Of a DNA stretch of 64,000 nt, positions 8,220 to 16,668 are shown in pieces. This DNA comes from CBDCME01 sp965218865. Its GTDB lineage: Bacteria; Pseudomonadota; Alphaproteobacteria; JAAXGF01. A program made the position numbers and the translations under genes. The DNA is taken from NCBI GenBank assembly GCA_965218865.1, contig CBDCME010000069.1, positions 62,001 through 126,000 of the forward strand, in the 5' to 3' direction. The notes under the pieces were generated by a model. The model was not told where the DNA came from, searched no databases, and worked only from the letters and a program-made list of their open reading frames with translations. Positions within the stretch are counted from its first letter, which is position 1; each line of letters begins with the position of its first letter.

Positions 8220-9485
8220 ATGAGCCAAACCCTGCGGATTTCGGTCGTCGGCCTAGGATACGTCGGCTTGCCGCTGGCCATCGTTTTGGCTCGCGGCTAC
8301 CCCGTTCTCGGTTACGACCGCGACTCGGAACGCATCGCCGAATTACGCCGCGCCTTCGACCGCACGGGGGAAATCGACACCGAGGATCTCGACGCCAGCA
8401 CGCTCGAATTCAGCGTTGATCCCGACACGATGGCCGGGAGCGACGTCTTCATCGTCACTGTGCCGACGCCCGTGGACGCCGACAATGAACCCGATCTCGA
8501 TCCCTTGCGCGCGGCCTCGCGGACCGTCGGCGGGCAACTCGGCCCCGGCGCCATCGTCGTTTTCGAGAGCACGGTTTATCCGGGCGCGACCGAGGAAGTT
8601 TGCGGGCCTCTCCTCGAGTCGGCGTCGGGACTGACCTGCGGCAACGACTTCTTCCTCGGCTATTCTCCGGAACGGATCAACCCCGGCGATCGCGAGCACA
8701 CCGTCGATCGGATCACCAAGGTCGTTGCCGGCCAGACCCCCGAGGTGAGCGAAAAGCTGGCGGCCCTTTACGGCGACGTGACCAGCGGCGGCGTCTTCGT
8801 CGCCCGCGACATCAAGACCGCCGAGGCGGCGAAGGTCATCGAGAACGCGCAGCGTGACATCAACATCGCCTTCATCAACGAAGTGACGTGCATCTTTCAC
8901 AAATTCGGCATTGCCGCCCACGACGTGCTCGACGCCGCCGAAACCAAATGGAATTTCCTCCGTTTCCGCCCCGGCCTGGTGGGGGGCCACTGCATCGGCG
9001 TCGATCCCTTTTATTTGGCGTGGCGGGCGCGGCAAGTCGGGCACGAACCCGAAATTATCCTTGCCGGCCGGCGAATCAACGAATCCATGGGGGGGTTCGT
9101 CGCCGACGAGATCGCCAAGCGCGTCTCCAGCGGGCGGGTGCTGATCCTCGGCCTCACGTTCAAGGAAAACGTCCCCGATCTGCGGAACACCAAGGTCGTC
9201 GACATCATCGCCGGCCTGCGCGGCCATGGCTTGACGGTCGAGGTCCACGATCCCCTCGCCGATCCGGCCGAGGCCACGAAACTTTACGATGAGAAACTCC
9301 TCGTCAATCTCCGGGAATCGCGCGGCTTCGACGTCGTCATCGGGGCCGTGGCCCACGACGAATACCGGGGATTCGGGGCTCAGACCTTTGCCCGCCTCGG
9401 CGCCCCCGAGGCCTTGGTCGCCGACGTTCGGGGGATGTGGCGCAAGACCCCGCTGCCCGATGGCATGCGCCGCTGGGAACTCTGA
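8220..9485 (+). CDS. tviB: UDP-N-acetylglucosamine 6-dehydrogenase (TviB type)
   Basis: 421 residues. It oxidises C6 of a UDP-HexNAc to the uronic acid with two NAD+. N-terminal Rossmann motif SVVGLGYVGLPLA; linker helix with EAAKVIENAQRDINIAF; the catalytic cysteine in GGHCIGVDPFYL; C-terminal UDP-binding domain with LGLTFKENVPDLRNTK. The WNFL motif ahead of the catalytic cysteine and the IxxAGRRIN stretch after it match the TviB/WbpA group rather than UDP-glucose dehydrogenase. It lies 79 bp after the epimerase on the same strand, and the two likely act in the same capsule or O-antigen pathway. Length is normal for the family. The assignment of GlcNAc over GalNAc is by family similarity only. 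Confidence 0.85.
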   Translation: MSQTLRISVVGLGYVGLPLAIVLARGYPVLGYDRDSERIAELRRAFDRTGEIDTEDLDASTLEFSVDPDTMAGSDVFIVTVPTPVDADNEPDLDPLRAASRTVGGQLGPGAIVVFESTVYPGATEEVCGPLLESASGLTCGNDFFLGYSPERINPGDREHTVDRITKVVAGQTPEVSEKLAALYGDVTSGGVFVARDIKTAEAAKVIENAQRDINIAFINEVTCIFHKFGIAAHDVLDAAETKWNFLRFRPGLVGGHCIGVDPFYLAWRARQVGHEPEIILAGRRINESMGGFVADEIAKRVSSGRVLILGLTFKENVPDLRNTKVVDIIAGLRGHGLTVEVHDPLADPAEATKLYDEKLLVNLRESRGFDVVIGAVAHDEYRGFGAQTFARLGAPEALVADVRGMWRKTPLPDGMRRWEL

Positions 9486-9531
9486 ATTTCGGATTTGTTG
9501 CGGCGTGTGACCGCGACAGTGGGAGAAGAAC

Positions 9532-11202
9532 TCAGGTGGTTTCGCCGAGGCGCGTTAAGGCCCATTTCACGGTTGTTTTTTCTTCCGCCGTGGTACCCCG
9601 GATGACGATCTGCTCGGTCCGCTGGGATTCGCCCAGACGCCCCATGTAAATGCTTTCGTTGACCCCGATGGTGCCGCCCGCGGCGCGGAATCGCCACTCG
9701 GAGCCGTGCTGATGACGCAGCAGAACGCCCTCGTCGCCGACCTGCGCGACAACCGCCGGATGGAGGTGAAAACGCAGTACGAAGGGGAGTCCCGCGCGTC
9801 CGCACATATTGTCCTCGCCGCGCAGATTGTCGCCGGCGGTGTTCAGGTAGAGCCGGCGTTCGTGACGGGTACCGAAGTTTTCGCGGTAGCCGTCGTGTCC
9901 GGCTTCGATCCAGATGTTGCCGTTCTCGTCGTGGCGGTTATAGGTCACGTTTCCCGGATAGCGGCTAACGGTACCGTCGTCGGCGAAGCCGATCGCGTTG
10001 GTGTTGTCGAGGGTTAGGGTCGAATGCGCGGCCGTTGCCCTCAGGGCGCTGCCCCATTGCGCCGCGTGGCCGGCCTGGGCCCCGCAGTTGACGATCAGGC
10101 GGGCGGGGCCGTCGCTCATCTCGAACGAGAGCAGGCCGGCGTGGGACCGGCGGCTCATCTCGGCCGGCGGGGGCATGCCCGCGTCGAGCAGGACCAGGGT
10201 GTCGCCGGCGGCGAGACGTTCGAAGCCCGCCTCGCTGGCGCTGGCGACCGGATCGCCGAGTTCCCCGGCGCCGCGTAGCGCGGCGTCGATCAGCCTGGGG
10301 TCTTCCTCGATCGAATCGTTGAACAGAGCCAAACCGCCGTCGCCGTGGCGGAAGAGGAGCAAGACACGCGCCATGCGCCCGATGGCGTCGGAGAGCGCCT
10401 TGGAGACCGGCTTGCCGGCGCCCTGCAGGGCGTCGCGGGCGACGATCAGATCACGCAGAGCGCGCAAGTGCGCCGAAGGGCTGCGCTCGATATGGCAACC
10501 GTCGACACCGACCTGCTCGACCACGGCCCGCTCCAGGCAGCGCAAGGCCTGGCTCAATCGGCGGTCGCCGTCGGAGAGGTAAAGCCCCGAGTACAACAGG
10601 CCGGTCGCCGCCGCGAACTGCGCCGCGCCGCCGGGAGAGGCGCTGGCCGTGCGGGCCAGATAACCGGCCTGGGCGCCGAGGCTGCCGATAAACCAGCGTT
10701 CGAAGCCGATGTCGGTGCCCTCGCGCAAATAATCCGCGTGAGCGAGCCAGGCGATCAGACGGCGGCCGAGGATGTCCGGACGCCAGACCTGGGGGTGCCA
10801 AGCACCGCAATGGGCAATCCAGTCGGAAACCAGCGCGCGCGCGGTTTCGCGGCCATGGTCGGTCCCCTCGGCCCGCAAGTCGCGCAGCCATTCGAAGCCG
10901 TGAGCTTCCTCGATCCAAGTCGGGGAGGCGGCGTTGAAGAACCAGGGCAGACCCCCGACCGCGACGATTTCCTGGCCCGCGAAAACATAGGCGCCGCGTT
11001 GCAGGGCGACGCCGCGGGCGGCGTTCGCGGGCCAAGGATCGGCGGGGGCCCGGGCCGAGATTTCAGGAAGCTGGGCTTGCAGCAGCACCCGATATAGGGG
11101 CGAGCGGTAGACAAGATTGCGCAGCGCAGCGATGCGCTCACCCAATAGGCCGAGGCGCGAACTCTGCCACAAACGGCGCGGGAGAACCGAAATGTTGCTC
11201 AT
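9532..11202 (-). CDS. Heparinase II/III family protein
   Basis: 556 residues, convergent to the polysaccharide operon (46 bp between stops). It has the alpha-helical toroid N-terminal half with WFFNAASPTWIEEAHGFEWL and the family signature CHIERSPSAHLRALRDL. The C-terminal beta-sandwich (Heparinase II/III-like) includes AAHSTLTLDNTN, NRHDENGNIWIEAGHDGY and RRLYLN. Family members cleave uronate-containing polysaccharides by elimination; in many Alphaproteobacteria an orthologue is a conserved chromosomal gene of uncertain substrate. I see no clear signal peptide, so location is uncertain. The neighbouring uronate-forming dehydrogenase makes a role in turnover of the cell's own glycan plausible (inference). 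Confidence 0.85.
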   Translation of the reverse strand: MSNISVLPRRLWQSSRLGLLGERIAALRNLVYRSPLYRVLLQAQLPEISARAPADPWPANAARGVALQRGAYVFAGQEIVAVGGLPWFFNAASPTWIEEAHGFEWLRDLRAEGTDHGRETARALVSDWIAHCGAWHPQVWRPDILGRRLIAWLAHADYLREGTDIGFERWFIGSLGAQAGYLARTASASPGGAAQFAAATGLLYSGLYLSDGDRRLSQALRCLERAVVEQVGVDGCHIERSPSAHLRALRDLIVARDALQGAGKPVSKALSDAIGRMARVLLLFRHGDGGLALFNDSIEEDPRLIDAALRGAGELGDPVASASEAGFERLAAGDTLVLLDAGMPPPAEMSRRSHAGLLSFEMSDGPARLIVNCGAQAGHAAQWGSALRATAAHSTLTLDNTNAIGFADDGTVSRYPGNVTYNRHDENGNIWIEAGHDGYRENFGTRHERRLYLNTAGDNLRGEDNMCGRAGLPFVLRFHLHPAVVAQVGDEGVLLRHQHGSEWRFRAAGGTIGVNESIYMGRLGESQRTEQIVIRGTTAEEKTTVKWALTRLGETT

Positions 11203-11312
11203 CAGGGATGAACTCCCGTATGAGGTGACCCAAGCGCGACCTCAAGTTCGGCCCGAATCATTACAATTTTAGGATCCGCCCAATTCGTTAACCAATTCCT
11301 AACCATCACTTA

Positions 11313-12479
11313 TACCAACCGCCGTTAACATTGACTTGTGCGAGCCCACGCTCTGAGGCCGATGGACATGATCTTCCAAGGTTGGTCGGTCAGGTTGTTC
11401 CAGGCTTGGCAAGAGGCCTCGACGATGGCTTCATAGGAGTCGAAGACACGATTGGAGAGCCAGTTCTGGCGTAGGTATTGCCCGACATTTTCGGCGGGAT
11501 TGAGCTCCGGGGACTTGGGTGGCAAAGGCACGAGGGAGATGTTCTCCGGGATGCCGAGTTTGGCAGTGGTGTGCCATGCGGCTTGGTCGAGCAGCACGAC
11601 GGCATGGGCGTTTGGGGCAACGGCCCGGCTGATTTCCTCGAGATGCAGGTCCATGGCTTCAGTATTGGCGCGCGGCATGACCAGCGCCGCGCCCTCACCG
11701 CGCTCGGGGCAGATGGCGCCGAAGAGATACGCCGAAGAGGTCCGTAGGTCCTTGACCTGGCGCGGGCGCGATCCCTTTGGGGCCCACTGGCGCACCAGGC
11801 TGTTCTTCTGGCCGACGCGCATTTCATCTTGAAACCAAACCTCTATGGGCGTGTCCGGTGGCTGTGCCGCTACGATTTTCGCCAAGTGTTCGGGAAAACT
11901 TTTTTTAAATTCCTCCTGTGCCCGCGCATCCTGGCCGACGTGGCGCGGGCGCGCGGAAATATGCGAGAACCCGAGCGCGGCCAGCAGCTTGCCGACGCTC
12001 CGCTCGTGATAGTCCACGCCGAAGCGCGTTCGGATCAGTTGCTTGAGATCGATGCAGCGCCAGCGCACGACCCCATCCCGTTCGGGATCGGGACCGGCCT
12101 CGATAGCCCGCGAAAGCGCCGCCATTTGCGACGGCGTCAACCGACGCAACGCCCCGTTCGGCTTGCGGTCGATCAGACCGGCCGGACCTCCCGCGTTGAA
12201 CCGGTGAACCCAGTCCCGCAACGTCTGCCGATCCATGCCGCCAATACCCGCCGCGCACGCTTGATCCATCCCATCGTAGATGGCCGCCATCGACAAAAGC
12301 CGGCGCGCCTGGTTCCCATCATCGCTCCGTGCCGCAAGAACACGGACTCTTTCAGCATCAAAGTCGTTTCGCAAAGGAATCGTTGGCATTGAACACACTC
12401 CCTTGTTGCCAACAACCTTGAATCACACAAAACCTAGCGTGTAAACCTTTGCGCGAGTCAAACTCTGGGGCGGTTGGTA
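11313..12479 (-). mobile_element. IS630-family element, copy 1
   Basis: A 1.17-kb element with ends TACCAACCGCC and GGCGGTTGGTA flanked by TA dinucleotides (11311-11312 and 12480-12481), the target site of the IS630/Tc1 superfamily. Copies 2 and 3 are at 45.1-46.2 kb and 58.3-59.5 kb with almost the same sequence. Confidence 0.92.
11325..12389 (-). CDS. IS630-family transposase
   Basis: 354 residues from ATG 12389, which has a GGGAG ribosome site eight bases upstream. The N-terminal HTH domain (GGMDRQTLRDWVHRFNAGG, then a second winged helix) is followed by the DDE catalytic domain with VWFQDEMRVGQ, VVLLDQAAWHTT and LNPAEN as the three acidic positions. It is in one frame through a run of seven A (EEFKKSFPEHL). 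Compared with copies 2 and 3 it carries one substitution just after the third acidic motif (ENVGQYLRQ instead of ENVWQYLRQ). Because this Trp is near the active site, the copy may have reduced activity. Confidence 0.9.
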   Translation of the reverse strand: MPTIPLRNDFDAERVRVLAARSDDGNQARRLLSMAAIYDGMDQACAAGIGGMDRQTLRDWVHRFNAGGPAGLIDRKPNGALRRLTPSQMAALSRAIEAGPDPERDGVVRWRCIDLKQLIRTRFGVDYHERSVGKLLAALGFSHISARPRHVGQDARAQEEFKKSFPEHLAKIVAAQPPDTPIEVWFQDEMRVGQKNSLVRQWAPKGSRPRQVKDLRTSSAYLFGAICPERGEGAALVMPRANTEAMDLHLEEISRAVAPNAHAVVLLDQAAWHTTAKLGIPENISLVPLPPKSPELNPAENVGQYLRQNWLSNRVFDSYEAIVEASCQAWNNLTDQPWKIMSIGLRAWARTSQC

Positions 12480-12481
12480 TA

Positions 12482-12796
12482 ACATGATACCCCGCCTTGC
12501 CCCCCTTGGTAATGAAATTTATTCAACCACTTTCACCCACGCTCCCTTATGAGCGGCGTCACGGCTTTCCCAACGCAACCGAAAATTGTTTCCCCGAGAC
12601 CGCCTTGGTTGGCCCCCCCTAGAGCCAACCAACGGATTGTTGGCTTCACGCATCCCCGCGATAGAAATCGAGACATAAAAGCCGTTTTTTCGGTCCTCCA
12701 CCTACGTTTTCTCCGGGGAGCGGACAAGGAAGCGGCACGAGCGGTGTGGCCCGCGGACCCTGGCGGGTGCGTCACGCGGTCCTATTCGAGCCTTGT
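12482..12796. other. Intergenic region, no gene seen
   Basis: About 0.3 kb between the IS630 end and a REP element. It contains a few AT-rich stretches and no reading frame with recognisable similarity. Confidence 0.4.
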
Positions 12797-12886
12797 CTAT
12801 TCGAAAACTCGCGGCGCCGGCCCCCCCCCGCCCCCTCCCGGCCGCCCCTATCGGCAACCTCTCGTGGGTGGCCGGGAGGGGGCCGG
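12797..12886. repeat. REP-type palindromic element (ii)
   Basis: Same composite as REP (i): CTATTCGAAAACTCGCGGCG, a C-run, then the arms CCCCCTCCCGGCCGCCC and GGGTGGCCGGGAGGGGG (one G-T mismatch) around a loop with GGCAACCTCTCGT. No IS110 copy has entered this one, so it shows the empty target. Confidence 0.78.
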
Positions 12887-12893
12887 AGGCGCG

Positions 12894-13483
12894 GTGCTGG
12901 AGCGGTTTCGCGTCTTGCTCGCGCGGGTAGGCCTGGAAGCGAGACCGCTGTCGCCATGGCTTCACACGCATCTTCGCAAAGCCGGCTTGGCGACGATTTG
13001 CGTCGAGACCCGGCACGTCAAGGCAGCACTGGGGGCGATGCGCAACAAACCGTAATGACGCCTGTGGCACCGCCCAGAATGATGCGTCTGGGGTGCATGG
13101 TTCACGTCAAGAGCCGGGAGAGCCAGGAGCTGCGGCTGTTCCTGAACAATCGCAAGACCTTGCATAAGAAAGCGCGCGATGTCGAGAACGAAACCCTGAA
13201 GGCCTTTGGGCTGAAGGTGGGAAAAGTGAGCGCGGCGCGGTTTGAGATGCGGGTTTTGGATCTGGTCGAGACCCGGCTCGACGCCATGGTGCGCCGTACC
13301 CTCGCCGCCACGGTGTTGTTGACGCAGCGGCCCTCGGCGCTCAAGGCCTGGGGCGAGCGGATCGCCCACAGGTCCAGCCCCAAGCGGGCCCGGGTGGCGC
13401 GCAAACTCGCCGTGATCCTCCACCGCATGGGGCTCGACGGCAGCGACTTCCGCCGCGAGGCCGCGGCCAAGGCCGCCAGCTAG
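12894..13483 (+). pseudogene. IS110/IS1111-type transposase remnant
   Basis: Decayed transposase of a different IS110-superfamily element. The first segment (12894-13055) reads RPLSPWLHTHLRKAGL and CVETRHVKAALGAMRNK, the DEDD-domain stretch around the third acidic residue. The reading then shifts frame and continues with MVHVKSRESQELRLFLNNRK and FGLKVGKVSAARFEMRV. The middle and the Transposase_20 core are deleted, and the match resumes at the family's C terminus (LKAWGERIAHRSS, HRMGLDGSDFRREAA) ending at 13483. N terminus, active site continuity and frame are all lost, so it cannot be functional. Confidence 0.75.
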
Positions 13484-14131
13484 GAGACTCCGAGATGATT
13501 CTTTCGCCACCAAACAATCGCCGAGGAGAAAGCTTCGTAAAACAAACGGTCGATTTTGATCCGCCGTGGCGGATGGTGCCCTGGTGGGGACCAGGGACGA
13601 GGCGAGCACGCTAAGAGTCTTGTCGCCGCCGTTTCGGATCGAACCCGCCGAACGGATTGTCGCCGCCTCACCCTTCCGATCCCATCCCGTGCCGCCCCGA
13701 GCACGTAGAGAAGCAGGGACCACCTGGCAAATCCCACGCGCCCGCGGATCCGCCCCACTTCGGAAGCTTGACCTTCGAATGCCGATTAGAGAAGACACGA
13801 ACGCCACGCCGACATCGCCACAGGCTCAACAACGACGGCAGAAAGTGATAAACAGGAATTCGGCGGCATGATTTCGCAACGGATGACACCTTAACCCCGC
13901 CACCAACCTGTCCAACTTTGTCGGACCAGCTCAACCTAACGTGGACAAGTCGATCCCAACGAGACTCCGTTGTCGCTCGACGAGTATCGCGATTTGTCGA
14001 GGATTGGACGGAGTCATCCTGGGATTCTTGAATATCCGCTTTTGAGTGGCGTGGGAGATAAGGAGTTGGCCTTGCACAAACCGCTAGTGCATCGACCCAA
14101 ACGGAGGCGACAGCCGAAGTTTGGAAAGTTG
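13484..14131. other. Intergenic region, no convincing gene
   Basis: About 0.65 kb without a supported gene. A start-to-stop frame begins at 13970 but its first 54 codons look non-coding, and a likelier start lies at 14132. Confidence 0.35.
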
Positions 14132-14758
14132 ATGCATCGACAAAGGCCTGGTGCACGGGGGCGTGAACGAAGTGAATGCGCCGGTGCACTAGGGTTGTTC
14201 GCCGCTACACTTGTAGCCCTCCTCGGCTTCCACGGCGAAGCCAAGGAGGGGAAGGTCGAGAGCGGCGGCGAAAAAGTCGACGTCGCCGCGGAGCGTCCGT
14301 TTGACGGGGTCAACATCTTCGGTGACTTTGGCAAAAAGTTTACCTTGCCGAATACGGAAGAGAATAAAATATGGTGGGAACGTATGGTTCGTGGGGAGGT
14401 TGGAAAAGATCGCTTCCTTATTCTTTGTGCTCTGAAGGATGGGAAATGGAAACATTTGGCTGACATACGAACTTATATTGAATTTAAAATCGGAGAAACG
14501 TATTCGTTCAAAAAGTTGTCGAAGCTACTTGTCCTCATGGCCGGTAAGCCCCGTAACCCCATGGTTGGAAGACCCCGCGTAAAGCATGTTATCGGGGAGC
14601 CGGTGAGGCGGCACGGTGAGATGGGGGAGGGTTGGCTGGAGAAAAATCCTGGTGGCGAGTCGTGGGGGATCGATTCCGAATGGAGAATCGAGTCGAGCGT
14701 ATATCCTCTTCTTTATTTCTTGCTGATGGGTTGCCCTGGGGATGGCAGATGCGAGTGA
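14132..14758 (+). CDS. Hypothetical protein with possible signal segment
   Basis: 208 residues from ATG 14132. An Arg-rich start is followed by a hydrophobic stretch (AGALGLFAATLVALLGF) that could act as signal peptide or anchor. A soluble domain then contains DRFLILCALKDGKWKHLADI and FKKLSKLLVLMAG, which could fold as a winged helix, though similarity to the exported winged-helix family in this window is weak. The middle part (14330-14530) is clearly more AT rich than its neighbours, suggesting foreign origin. I do not recognise a family. The gene could also begin further upstream or be spurious. Confidence 0.35.
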   Translation: MHRQRPGARGRERSECAGALGLFAATLVALLGFHGEAKEGKVESGGEKVDVAAERPFDGVNIFGDFGKKFTLPNTEENKIWWERMVRGEVGKDRFLILCALKDGKWKHLADIRTYIEFKIGETYSFKKLSKLLVLMAGKPRNPMVGRPRVKHVIGEPVRRHGEMGEGWLEKNPGGESWGIDSEWRIESSVYPLLYFLLMGCPGDGRCE

Positions 14759-15070
14759 CGGAATATGGGGACGGAATATGTGGACGGTATACAGATTTAT
14801 GGTCTAGTCATCACGTATTTTTCCGATCATGTGGCGCGGCCCTTGATTCAAGCGTGGGTCGGCACACCCGAGGCGCCTTCCTCGGCATCGCAAAGGTTCC
14901 GGGAAATCGGCGATTGTATTTCCGCCATACCCTCGGAGGCTAATCGCATAATCAGGAAGATAACTGATCACGACACATGGCGCGAACCAAATGGTCTGGG
15001 GCCGACTCGTAGTGCTATGATCCCAGGCGGTGGAGGCGGATCCTCCGGGTAAATCAGTCAGACCATTCCG

Positions 15071-16507
15071 ATGATGAAGCATCTCGCGTTCGCCGCAGCT
15101 CTTCTTATTGCCGCCGTCACCGCGAGAGGGGAAGAATCCCTTCCTCGTTACGGCGGCGATTTCGCGACCACCTTTGGCGTGGCCCGGGAGATCGACCGCT
15201 TGGCATCGCTGCTCGCGGACGACGTTCTCCGCGACATGGTCTGCCGGCTCTCTTACCAGCGCTACACGTTCGGTTCCCTGAATTCCGCGCTCGGCATGCC
15301 CGAGGGGCAGGTGATGCGGCGAATCAATACCTTGCGCGGATGGGGTCTGGTGCGCATGGTCCGCCACGATTCGGCCCGCACCCTGATCGAGCCGATCCCC
15401 GGCGGCGGAGCCCAAACCCTGCGCCGATGGGCCGATAGATATTGCCCGCTGGGCGATACCTGCGCGAGGCCGGCCGCCAATTCCGAAAACCACAAAAACG
15501 GGCGGGCGCGAACCGCGAGCCGACTCGGAGGCGAGGTAGTCGATTCGCACCCCACCGGCGCCTCTAATCTTAAAGACAAACTCGTCATGGTATTCGGCGG
15601 CGCCGGCTTTCTTGGGCGCGATCTGGTGATGCACTTGTTGGACGCGGGCGCGCGGGTTCGCGTCGCCTCGCGGAACCCCGACCCCGCGTTGCTCCGCAAA
15701 TTGCAGAGCGGCAACGACCGTCTCACGGTGATGACGGTGGATGTGCGCGACGACCCGGCGGCCGTCAAGGAGGCGGTCGTGGGCGCCTCGATGGTCGTCA
15801 ACCTGGTCGGGATGCATCGTGAGTGGGGTGATCAGGAATTCATCGAAATTAGTCGGCGAGGTGTCCGCGCGATCGCGTCCGCCGCGGCGGCCGAGGCCGA
15901 ACGGTTCGTCCATATTTCCGGCATAAGCGCCGACCCGAAGTCGCCCTTCGTCCACGGTCGGAACAACGCGGCCGGTGAAGCCGCCGCGGTGGAGGAATTT
16001 CCCGAGGTCACGCTCGTCCGGCCCAGCCTCGTCGTCCACCCCGAGGGCGGTTTCGTCAAACAACTCCTCGAGATGTCGCGCTACAACCCGGATTACGCTC
16101 TCAGTTTTGGCCGCAAGACGCTCTTCCAGGCAGTTTATATCGGCGACGTGAGCAAGGCTATCGTTCGCATCCTCGAGGATCCGGGTACCAAGGGCAAAAC
16201 CTATGAGCTGGGGGGGCCAAGGGCGATCCCCCTGCACGAAATCGTGGCCATCGTAACGCGAGAGGCCGGGCGTTTGCCCCCTCTGTTCCCGATCTGGCTG
16301 GCGGAGGCTCAAGCGGCGATCTTCAATAAGCTTCCGAAACGCCTATGGAAACAGAACCATGTCACCTCGTTGACGCGCGACAACGTCGTCCGTCCCAACG
16401 CGCTCGGCCTGGTCGACCTCGGCCTCACGCCCACCCCGATCGAGGACATGATGCCGGCGCATCGCGAACGAGGCGAACGGAGCGGTGAATTCGCACCGGC
16501 GTATTAG
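15071..16507 (+). CDS. Exported winged-helix domain fused to NDUFA9-like SDR
   Basis: 478 residues. Residues 1-20 are a signal-like peptide (MMKHLAFAAALLIAAVTARG). Residues about 35-136 are the winged-helix-like domain: ADDVLRDMVCRLSYQRYTFG, a helix pair, TLRGWGLVRM, LRRWADRYC and a second cysteine. After a 35-residue polar linker, residues 172-470 are an atypical SDR of the complex-I NDUFA9-like type: VFGGAGFLGRDLVMHLLDAG, VVNLVGMH, RPSLVVHPEGGF, TYELGGP, LPKRLWKQNHVTSLTRDNVV. NDUFA9-like proteins bind NADPH in the cytosol at the membrane, so a leading export signal is unexpected. Either the signal is a membrane anchor or a module has been joined upstream of a housekeeping gene. Both parts are intact and in one frame. 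Confidence 0.8.
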   Translation: MMKHLAFAAALLIAAVTARGEESLPRYGGDFATTFGVAREIDRLASLLADDVLRDMVCRLSYQRYTFGSLNSALGMPEGQVMRRINTLRGWGLVRMVRHDSARTLIEPIPGGGAQTLRRWADRYCPLGDTCARPAANSENHKNGRARTASRLGGEVVDSHPTGASNLKDKLVMVFGGAGFLGRDLVMHLLDAGARVRVASRNPDPALLRKLQSGNDRLTVMTVDVRDDPAAVKEAVVGASMVVNLVGMHREWGDQEFIEISRRGVRAIASAAAAEAERFVHISGISADPKSPFVHGRNNAAGEAAAVEEFPEVTLVRPSLVVHPEGGFVKQLLEMSRYNPDYALSFGRKTLFQAVYIGDVSKAIVRILEDPGTKGKTYELGGPRAIPLHEIVAIVTREAGRLPPLFPIWLAEAQAAIFNKLPKRLWKQNHVTSLTRDNVVRPNALGLVDLGLTPTPIEDMMPAHRERGERSGEFAPAY

Positions 16508-16596
16508 AATCACGTTCCGGGGGCGCGGCGGCGACGCCGCAGTTGAATCGGTTCCATGCTCGAACACGTCACCCGAAACGGTTTTGGGTGATTCCG

Positions 16597-16668
16597 CTAG
16601 CCGGCTAACGCGGCCAAAAGACTCCCGAGATTCCTGCTTGCTTGCCCGTCAAACCTATCGTCGAGCTG
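16597..16668 (-). pseudogene. 3' end of interrupted DUF2336 gene
   Basis: The last 23 codons and stop (QLDDRFDGQASRNLGSLLAA) of the DUF2336 gene whose 5' part lies beyond ISAs1 copy B at 18749-19805. Both pieces join in frame at the 10-bp duplication CGTCGAGCTG (16659-16668 and 18749-18758). Confidence 0.7.

Noticed and set aside
12549..13055. 168-codon frame over REP (ii)
   Set aside because: It reads through the REP palindrome and only its end belongs to the IS1111-like remnant; the frame as a whole is not a gene.
14765..15052. 95-codon frame upstream of the SDR fusion
   Set aside because: It lies over a RAYT-REP-like motif, ends in a Gly/Ser run and shows no similarity; probably fortuitous.
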